Assembly (NCBI GenBank): GCA_946479855.1
Contig: CAMLHL010000054.1
Coordinates: 1 to 20,741 of the forward strand
Reading direction: 5' to 3'
Length of the DNA: 20,741 bases
From: an uncultured Pseudomonadota bacterium
Lineage (GTDB): Bacteria > Pseudomonadota > Gammaproteobacteria > Burkholderiales > Rhodocyclaceae
The translations under genes and the position numbers were made by a program. This document shows positions 15,543-20,741 of this stretch, piece after piece. The notes under the pieces are model-generated. The model searched no databases, was not told where the DNA came from, and saw only the letters and a list, made by a program, of their open reading frames with translations. Positions within the stretch are counted from its first letter, which is position 1. Each line of letters begins with the position of its first letter.

Positions 15543-16583
15543 ATGAGTTACCCGCGCTTTGCCAATATTGCCCGCGCTTTCGCTCCCGGCTGGTTTGCCG
15601 CTGTGATGGGGAGCGGTGTGCTGGCCCTGACCACGCACGGACTGGCCCAGCGCTGGCCGCTGCTGGAATTGCCGGCGCTTGCCCTGCACTGGTTCAACAG
15701 CCTGCTTTTCCTGGTGCTGGCCGTGCCCTGGCTGACGCGCTGGTTGCGTTTCCGGTCGGCGGCGATGCAGACCATGCGGCATCCGCTGCAGGCCAATTTC
15801 TACCCGACCTTCTCGATCGCCCTGCTCGTGCTGGCGGCGCAGTGGCTGACCTTCACGCCTTTTGTGGCAATGGCGATGGTGCTGTGGTGGCTGGGTGTGA
15901 TCCTCCATTTCACCTTCAGCTTTGCTGTGCTCTACATCATGTTCAGCGGCGAGCATGTCGCGGCCGAGCACGTCACGCCGGCCCAGTTCATCCCGGCGGT
16001 CGGGCTCGTCGTCATGCCGCTGGCCGGCGGCCCGCTGCTTGCCCACCTCGAGGGCGTGCTACGCGAGTGGGTGCTCACCATCAATGCCATCGGCCTGGGG
16101 GCGGGCGGCATGATGTACCTTGGCCTCCTTGGCTTGACCCTGCACCGCAAATATCTGCACAAACCGGCCCTCGGCATCCTGACCCCGACGGTGTGGATTC
16201 ACCTGGCGCCGCTCGGGGTCATTCCCGTCAGCCTGATGAACCTTGTCGAACAGTTGCCCTATCCGGCGGCCCGCGAGATGGTGGCGGTCTTGATGCTGCT
16301 GTTTTGGGGATTCGGCGTCTGGTGGCTGGTGATGGCCAGCCTGCTTACCCTGTCGGCGCGGGCGGCAGGCCAACTGCCCTTTGCGCTCTCCTGGTGGGGC
16401 TTCACCTTCCCGCTGGGCGCCTTCGTCGCCGAAAGCCTGCGCCTGAGCAAGCTGCTCGGCTGGAGCAGCATTTTCACCATCGGCGTCGTGGCCTGGCTGC
16501 TCCTTTGTTTCTTCTGGTTCATCACCCTCTACCGGACGGCGCGGGGCGTGGCCAGTGGCGCCATCTTCCAGGCGCATCCCTGA
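15543..16583 (+). CDS. TDT-family transporter (TehA / SLAC1 / Mae1-like anion channel)
   Basis: This is a 346-residue polytopic inner-membrane protein with about ten transmembrane segments, in the tellurite-resistance/dicarboxylate transporter (TDT) superfamily. The N-terminal signature is FAPGWFAAVMGSGVLAL (about 13-29), and later helices include the NFYPTFSIALLVLA, LHFTFSFAVLYIMF and WGFTFPLGAFVAESLRL segments typical of the family. Members transport C4-dicarboxylates, sulfite, chloride or other anions, and the substrate here is not readable from sequence. The ATG follows GGAAGGG by four bases. The hydrolase gene begins eight bases after the stop. The nearby organic-acid genes make a dicarboxylate role attractive but unproven. 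Confidence 0.87.
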   Translation: MSYPRFANIARAFAPGWFAAVMGSGVLALTTHGLAQRWPLLELPALALHWFNSLLFLVLAVPWLTRWLRFRSAAMQTMRHPLQANFYPTFSIALLVLAAQWLTFTPFVAMAMVLWWLGVILHFTFSFAVLYIMFSGEHVAAEHVTPAQFIPAVGLVVMPLAGGPLLAHLEGVLREWVLTINAIGLGAGGMMYLGLLGLTLHRKYLHKPALGILTPTVWIHLAPLGVIPVSLMNLVEQLPYPAAREMVAVLMLLFWGFGVWWLVMASLLTLSARAAGQLPFALSWWGFTFPLGAFVAESLRLSKLLGWSSIFTIGVVAWLLLCFFWFITLYRTARGVASGAIFQAHP

Positions 16584-16591
16584 GTCGCTGC

Positions 16592-17440
16592 ATGAGCTGG
16601 TTATGGCTTGTTCCGTTGCTGGCCGGCGGCCTCGGCGCCCTTAATTTCGCCATCCGGCGCGGCCTGGCGGCGCCGCGCGTGGTCGAAGGCGGGGCCCCGA
16701 CGGGGCTGCCCTGGCGTGCCGTCCGACTGCCGACGGCGAACGGGAAGCGTCTGTACGGCTGGTTCATTCCGGCCGGGGAGCGCCGGCCGGCGCTGGTCGT
16801 CATGCATGGCTGGGGCGGTAATGCCGAAATGATGCTGCCGCTGGCAGCGCCCCTGCATGCGGCGGGATACACGCTGTTGCTGCTCGATGCGCGGTGCCAC
16901 GGCCGGAGCGATGACGACAGCTACGCCTCTTTGCCGCGCTTTGCCGAGGATATCGAGGCTGGGCTGCGCTGGCTGGCCGCCCAGCCCGAGGTCGAAGCGC
17001 AGGCGCTGGGCATCGTCGGCCACTCGGTCGGTGCCGGCGCGGCGCTGCTCGCCGCAACCCGCCAGCCGATGGTGCGCGCCGTGGTCAGCCTGGCGGCATT
17101 CGCCCATCCGGCAGCCATGATGCGGCGCTGGCTGGCGACCCTGCATATTCCCTATTGGCCGCTGGGTGCCTATATCCTGGCCTATGTGCAACGGACGATA
17201 GGCTATCGCTTCGATGCCATTGCCCCATGCCATACCATTGCCCGCGTGGCCTGCCCGGTGTTGATTGTCCATGGGCTGGCCGATGCCACGGTGCCGGTGG
17301 CCGAAGCGCGGCAGATTCATGCGGCGCGGAGCAGCGAGGCCGTCGAGTTGCTGCTGGTGCCCGGCAGTCATGACGAATACCGCGATATCGGCCAGCAGAT
17401 CGGGCGCCTGCAGGAATTTCTGGGGCGTTCCCTGGGCTGA
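16592..17440 (+). CDS. Alpha/beta hydrolase, membrane-anchored
   Basis: This 282-residue protein has an alpha/beta-hydrolase fold. Residues 2-20 are hydrophobic (SWLWLVPLLAGGLGALNFA) and should act as an N-terminal anchor or uncleaved signal. The oxyanion region is HGWGGNAEM (about 71-79), the nucleophile is the serine of GHSVGAG (about 131-137), the acid is the aspartate of HGLADATVP, and the catalytic histidine is in GSHDEY near the C-terminus. The closest general class is the YfhR/COG1073 group of esterases or peptidase-like hydrolases; the substrate is unknown. No good ribosome site precedes the ATG. It begins eight bases after the transporter stop, so expression probably depends on the upstream gene. 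Confidence 0.85.
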   Translation: MSWLWLVPLLAGGLGALNFAIRRGLAAPRVVEGGAPTGLPWRAVRLPTANGKRLYGWFIPAGERRPALVVMHGWGGNAEMMLPLAAPLHAAGYTLLLLDARCHGRSDDDSYASLPRFAEDIEAGLRWLAAQPEVEAQALGIVGHSVGAGAALLAATRQPMVRAVVSLAAFAHPAAMMRRWLATLHIPYWPLGAYILAYVQRTIGYRFDAIAPCHTIARVACPVLIVHGLADATVPVAEARQIHAARSSEAVELLLVPGSHDEYRDIGQQIGRLQEFLGRSLG

Positions 17441-17450
17441 ACGGCGGACG

Positions 17451-17478
17451 AAAAAAAGGCGGGAGACCGGCTCCCGCC
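17451..17478 (-). terminator. Rho-independent terminator of ccoG
   Basis: A perfect 8-bp stem (GGCGGGAG 17458-17465 with CTCCCGCC 17471-17478) has a five-base loop. On the minus strand it is followed by seven T residues (17451-17457). It starts about 20 bp after the ccoG stop. On the plus strand no T-tract follows, so it is not a clear terminator for the convergent hydrolase gene. Confidence 0.88.
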
Positions 17479-17498
17479 CAAGCGGAGTCTGCCCGGAA

Positions 17499-18914
17499 TT
17501 ACTGGGGCAGGAGGAAGGCGGCTTTTTCGCGGACCTTGATGTCAGGATTGCCGATCGCCGAGATTTCGAAGTGAATCGGGTTCGATCCGGCCTTGCCGGC
17601 CTCCGGTGGCACGCTGACAACGGTGTTGAACGACGTCAGGCCGGCCGCCTTGGCATCGACCTCGGGAGGGCCGGCGATTTCAGCGCCGGGCAGGCCGTCG
17701 ACGCTGATCCGGTAGCGCTGGGGCTGTTCCTCGGTATTCATGATCTGCAGCATGTAGACATTCTCGATCCGGCCATCGTCCGCTTCGCGGGCGAGTACCG
17801 ATCGGTCGCGGATGATGTCTACTTTGAGTGGGATGCGGTGTGCGAGAAACCACGCGGCCAGGCCGGTGATGATGACGAGGATTGCCGTGTAGAGCAGGAT
17901 GCGCGGGCGGACAATATGGGCGAGAATTTCCTGTCGGCTCAGATGCCGTTCCATGGCGTTTTCGGTCGAATACCGCACCAGGCCGCGCGGCAGGCCGACC
18001 TTGTCCATGACCTGGTCGCAGACGTCGACGCAGGCGGCGCAGCCGATGCACTCGTATTGCAGGCCGTTGCGGATGTCGATGCCGGTCGGGCAGACCTGTA
18101 CGCAGAGCCCGCAATCGACGCAATCACCGAGGCCGGCTGCCTTGGCATCGACACCCTTCTTGCGCGCCCCGCGCGTTTCGCCGCGTTCCGGATCGTAGGT
18201 GATGATCAGCGTATCCGGGTCGAACATCACGCTTTGGAAGCGGGCGTAGGGACACATGTACTTGCAGACCTGCTCGCGCATGAAGCCGGCGAACAGGTAG
18301 GTGAAGCCGCCGTAAAAGAAAATCCAGAAGGTTTCCCATGGGCCGAGGTTGCCCGTCATGACGTTGTTGACCAGTTCGTCCACCGGGGTGAAAAAGCCGA
18401 CCAGCGTGAAGCCGGTCCACAGCGAGAGGAGCAGCCAGAGCAGATGCTTGCTGCCCTTGATACGCAGCTTGCGGGCATCGAGCGGCGCCTTGTCGAGCTT
18501 GATGCGGGCGTTGCGGTCACCCTCGACCCAGTTCTCGATCCACATGAAGATCTGTGTATAGACCGTTTGCGGGCAGGCATAGCCGCAGAACAGCCGGCCG
18601 GCGACGGCGGTGACGAGGAATAGCGCGTAGGCCGAGACGATCAGCAGCGCGGCCAGATAGATGACATCCTGCGGCCAGAAAACGACGCCGAAAATATAGA
18701 ACTTGCGCTCGACGAGGTGGAGCAGGATCGCTTGCCGTCCATTCCAGACCAGCCAGGGACTGACGTAGAACAGGATCTGCGTAAAGATGACCAGAGCAAT
18801 CCGCCAGTTGTCGAAATAACCGCGGATGCCCTTGGCGTATATCTTCCTGCGTTTTTCGTAGAAGGAGACAGGGGCGGCGCTGGCTGGCTGGGGAGTGGCT
18901 TCGGGCTGACTCAT
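17499..18914 (-). CDS. ccoG: Cytochrome c oxidase accessory protein CcoG (RdxA/FixG family)
   Basis: This is a membrane-bound polyferredoxin needed for assembly of cbb3-type cytochrome oxidase; related CcoG reduces Cu(II) for the CuB site. The 471 residues have about five membrane helices (for example 38-56, 85-106, 157-175, 194-212 and 336-355). The cysteine pairs FCGYACP (110, 114) and CKYMCP (217, 221) are present, as are two 4Fe-4S motifs, CVDCGLCVQVCP (265-275) and CIGCAACVDVC (289-299). The C-terminal 110 residues form the periplasmic Ig-like FixG domain. The ATG at 18914 follows GAGG by four bases; an open frame further upstream lacks support. No ccoNOPQ genes are in the window. It is divergent from the PAS/sigma-54 regulator gene. 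Confidence 0.94.
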   Translation of the reverse strand: MSQPEATPQPASAAPVSFYEKRRKIYAKGIRGYFDNWRIALVIFTQILFYVSPWLVWNGRQAILLHLVERKFYIFGVVFWPQDVIYLAALLIVSAYALFLVTAVAGRLFCGYACPQTVYTQIFMWIENWVEGDRNARIKLDKAPLDARKLRIKGSKHLLWLLLSLWTGFTLVGFFTPVDELVNNVMTGNLGPWETFWIFFYGGFTYLFAGFMREQVCKYMCPYARFQSVMFDPDTLIITYDPERGETRGARKKGVDAKAAGLGDCVDCGLCVQVCPTGIDIRNGLQYECIGCAACVDVCDQVMDKVGLPRGLVRYSTENAMERHLSRQEILAHIVRPRILLYTAILVIITGLAAWFLAHRIPLKVDIIRDRSVLAREADDGRIENVYMLQIMNTEEQPQRYRISVDGLPGAEIAGPPEVDAKAAGLTSFNTVVSVPPEAGKAGSNPIHFEISAIGNPDIKVREKAAFLLPQ

Positions 18915-19256
18915 CGGTCCTCGATCAGGTTGTGAAAAGGGCGGAAACCGGGGAGGGCCGGTGCGGCGTAATCTGGCCGCATCAAGCAGGCCTGCGGGGC
19001 GAACTAAGGGGGAATGCCGCCAGACCACACTCCGGTTGCCAGCACCTGCCCGTATCTGCCGTGAGGAAAGCGCCTTGGGCAGGATGGGTCGCCGGTTTCC
19101 GCGACTAGTCATATCAAGATGCGTGCCTGAATGGCTGGTAATAAAAAGTCAATAAAAATCAATGGTGTGGTGGTGGCTTGGGGCAGCTGGCTTGCATTTG
19201 TTTTCGTTGCTGCGACAATTCTGACAACGATAGATGTCAATGTGGACAAAAATGAC
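18915..19256. promoter_or_regulatory. Intergenic region between ccoG and the sigma-54 activator, with repeated half-sites
   Basis: This 342-bp gap lies between two divergent genes. Its right third is unusually AT-rich (about 42% GC at 19131-19256). On the plus strand, GGGCAG-N5-TTGCAT at 19181-19197 has sigma-54-like spacing (GG and GC ten bases apart), and the same TTGCAT pairs at 16 bp with GACAAT (19214-19219), preceded by TG, as a possible sigma-70 promoter. Downstream are the half-sites TGACA (19222-19226), TGTCA (19235-19239), GGACA (19244-19248) and TGACA (19253-19257), forming two interleaved inverted repeats. The left part (18915-19100) shows no gene or clear signal, and no FNR box was found for ccoG. 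Confidence 0.4.
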
Positions 19257-20576
19257 ATGACGGCACATTTTCTCAGTGAACTGATTTCCTTTCTCGACGG
19301 TTTGCCCGAGCCGCGCATCGTCATGAATGCCGATTACCGGATCGTCGCCGCCAACGCCGCCTATGCCCGTGAATTTGGCGACAACCGCCCGGTGGCCGGG
19401 CGAACCTGCTACGAGGTTTCGCATCATTTCAGCGTCCCTTGCGACCAGGCCGGCGAATCCTGCCCGCTCAAGCAGAGCCTGGAAGCCGGTGCGCCGCAGC
19501 GCGTCCTGCATCTGCACCACACGCCACGCGGCGAGGAGCATGTCGCCGTCGAAACGACGCCGATCCGCGACGATCAGGGGCAGATCGTCTATTTCGTCGA
19601 GACCATGCGCGTCGTCCGCCAGGCCAGCAGCCGGGCGGCGGCGCAGGGGCTGGTCGGGCGTTCGCCGGCTTTCGTCGGCATGCTGGAAAAGATCCTGCGC
19701 GTCGCCAATTCGTCGGCGGCTGTCTTGCTGCTCGGCGAAACCGGCACCGGCAAGGAACTGGTCGCCCGTGCCATCCACGAAGCCAGCGCCCGCGAGGAGG
19801 GGCCGTTCGTTGCGGTCGACTGCGCCGGCATGACCGAAACCCTGTTCGAGAGCGAGCTGTTCGGCTACGAAAAAGGGGCGTTTACCGGCGCCACCTACCG
19901 CAAGCAGGGCTTGGTCGAAGCAGCGGCCGGCGGCACGCTGTTCCTCGATGAAATCGGCGAACTGCCGCTGGCCCTGCAGGTCAAGCTGCTGCGCCTGCTG
20001 GAAACCGGCACCTACCGCCGGGTCGGCGGGCTGGACTGGCTGCCGGCCGACTTTCGCCTGGTCGCCGCCACCCACCGCGATCTGCGGGCCATGGTCCAGG
20101 CCGAGACTTTCCGTCGGGATCTGTATTTCCGCATCAACACTTTCCCAATTCACATGCCGGCGTTGCACGAGCGGGTCGACGACATCCCGCTGCTCGCCGC
20201 TTCGCTGCTCGAAAGGGTCGATCGCAAGCCGGGGCGCCAGTTGACGCAAACGGCGCTGGACTGGCTGTCCGGCCGGCGCTTCAGCGGCAATATCCGCGAA
20301 CTGCGCAACCTGATCGAACGCGCCACGCTGCTGGCTGATGGCGACAGCATCGAACTGTCGCATCTGCTCGATATGGCCGATGACCTGCCGGCAGCCCGCG
20401 CCGACGATGACGGTGCCTTCCGGCTGAACGAAATCGTCGATCTGGCGACTCTGGAAAAACGCTACCTCGCCTGGGCCCGGCAGCGTATTACTGCGGATCA
20501 GGCTGCTTTGGCCAGGCAGCTCGGGATCAGCGTGCGGACCTTGTATCGCAAGCAGCACAGCGGCGGCAGGGTTTGA
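19257..20576 (+). CDS. PAS-domain sigma-54-dependent transcriptional activator
   Basis: This 439-residue enhancer-binding protein lacks a receiver domain and instead carries an N-terminal PAS domain (about 5-120). That domain contains an unusual Cys51, His56-His57, Cys62 and Cys69 cluster ([19 protein letters not shown]). The AAA+ domain (about 132-365) is intact: Walker A GETGTGKE (160-167), sigma-54-contacting GAFTGA (207-212) and Walker B LFLDE (228-232). A Fis-like helix-turn-helix ([16 protein letters not shown]) ends the protein. The ATG at 19257 is preferred. The frame extends to an ATG at 19131, but those 42 codons have about 43% GC in third positions, far below the rest, and no ribosome site. 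If used, that extension would add a hydrophobic segment. Target genes are unknown; divergent ccoG is the nearest candidate. Confidence 0.9.
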   Translation: MTAHFLSELISFLDGLPEPRIVMNADYRIVAANAAYAREFGDNRPVAGRTCYEVSHHFSVPCDQAGESCPLKQSLEAGAPQRVLHLHHTPRGEEHVAVETTPIRDDQGQIVYFVETMRVVRQASSRAAAQGLVGRSPAFVGMLEKILRVANSSAAVLLLGETGTGKELVARAIHEASAREEGPFVAVDCAGMTETLFESELFGYEKGAFTGATYRKQGLVEAAAGGTLFLDEIGELPLALQVKLLRLLETGTYRRVGGLDWLPADFRLVAATHRDLRAMVQAETFRRDLYFRINTFPIHMPALHERVDDIPLLAASLLERVDRKPGRQLTQTALDWLSGRRFSGNIRELRNLIERATLLADGDSIELSHLLDMADDLPAARADDDGAFRLNEIVDLATLEKRYLAWARQRITADQAALARQLGISVRTLYRKQHSGGRV

Positions 20577-20639
20577 GCGGGGGGGATTTTTGCCCGGAAT
20601 CCGGGTCGACTGCAGGATCTCGGTCGTTGCTGCCCGGTC

Positions 20640-20678
20640 GCAGCGTTCGTGCGTCAGGCGATGCCTGACGGGGCTGCA
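20640..20678. other. Stable hairpin without T-tract between the sigma-54 activator and tRNA-Gly
   Basis: CGTCAGGC (20652-20659) and GCCTGACG (20663-20670) form a perfect 8-bp stem with a GAT loop. An outer pair, GCAGC (20640-20644) with GCTGC (20674-20678), can extend it. Neither strand has a T run after the stem. It lies downstream of two convergent genes, so a termination or 3'-end protection role is possible. The rest of 20577-20687 shows only a small CCCGG/CCGGG repeat near 20592-20604. Confidence 0.5.
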
Positions 20679-20687
20679 CAGGAAAAC

Positions 20688-20741
20688 TGGAGCGGCAGAA
20701 GAGTCTCGAACTCTCGACCTCAACCTTGGCAAGGTTGCGCT
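20688..20741 (-). tRNA. tRNA-Gly(GCC), 5' part outside the window
   Basis: Read on the minus strand, the last 54 bases give the 3' three-quarters of a tRNA. It shows the anticodon stem CAACC/GGTTG around the loop TTGCCAA (anticodon GCC, glycine), a short variable loop, the T arm GAGAG-TTCGAGA-CTCTT, the acceptor strand CTGCCGC, the discriminator T and an encoded CCA (20688-20690). About 22 bases, comprising the 5' acceptor strand and D arm, lie beyond the window end. Confidence 0.93.

Noticed and set aside
14319..16046. Upstream extension of the DUF47 frame (790 codons in total)
   Set aside because: The extension runs through pit in another frame and antisense to the TDT gene, with an Arg/His/Pro-rich nonsense composition. 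Only the last 214 codons match a family, and their ATG overlaps the pit stop.
19103..19117. FNR/ANR box upstream of ccoG
   Set aside because: An ATCAA half-site is present at 19113-19117, but the partner half-site matches TTGAT at only one of five positions.
19149..20732. 527-codon minus-strand frame opposite the sigma-54 activator
   Set aside because: It is antisense to an intact AAA+ gene, has no recognisable domain, and also runs opposite noncoding sequence on both sides.
1..20741. Mobile elements, CRISPR arrays or prophage
   Set aside because: No transposase, integrase or phage gene, terminal inverted repeats or regularly spaced repeats were seen. A tRNA gene at the right edge could serve as an integration site, but nothing beside it suggests an insertion.

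Overview
The window is a 20.7 kb, GC-rich (roughly 65%) stretch of bacterial chromosome. It is densely packed, has many 1-4 nt stop/start overlaps and shows no phage, IS or CRISPR signature. Gene content and protein style (fused MaeB malic enzyme, GTP-type PEP carboxykinase, PilR-ampD junction, CcoG, lactate-utilisation LutABC) suggest a betaproteobacterium, most likely of the Rhodocyclales (Azonexus/Dechloromonas/Azospira-like). That placement is inferred from protein character, not from a marker gene.

Layout. (1) 1-1024: the 3' end of a PilR-type sigma-54 response regulator, overlapping ampD (cell-wall recycling). (2) 1001-6591: a minus-strand class I aminotransferase and pckG, divergent from maeB. 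This is a C4/C3 (PEP-pyruvate-malate-oxaloacetate) node block. (3) 6592-7750: a PBP7-like D-Ala-D-Ala endopeptidase whose Shine-Dalgarno lies in a long inverted repeat. (4) 7790-13332: an IclR-type regulator, divergent from a tight six-gene lactate-utilisation operon: lutA, lutB, a half-length aldehyde-dehydrogenase-like gene, a D-2-hydroxyacid dehydrogenase, lutC and a small S4 RNA-binding protein. (5) 13339-15358: a minus-strand set of Pit phosphate transporter, DUF47 accessory protein and a small charged hypothetical. (6) 15543-17440: a TDT-family transporter and an alpha/beta hydrolase. (7) 17499-20576: ccoG (minus), divergent from a PAS-type sigma-54 activator. (8) 20688-20741: the 3' part of a tRNA-Gly(GCC) on the minus strand, cut by the window end.

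Working together. LutABC would oxidise L-lactate to pyruvate, while PckG and MaeB handle flux between C4 acids, PEP and pyruvate. The window therefore leans toward growth on organic acids. The TDT transporter could move such anions, but its substrate cannot be read from the sequence.

The most interesting items are: the half-ALDH and hydroxyacid dehydrogenase inserted between lutB and lutC; the SD-sequestering hairpin before the PBP7 gene; the pckG terminator whose T-tract abuts the ribosome-binding site of the next gene; and the Cys/His cluster in the PAS domain of the last regulator, together with the repeat-rich control region in front of it. I found no wholly new multi-gene system. The modified lut operon is the best candidate for something not well described.
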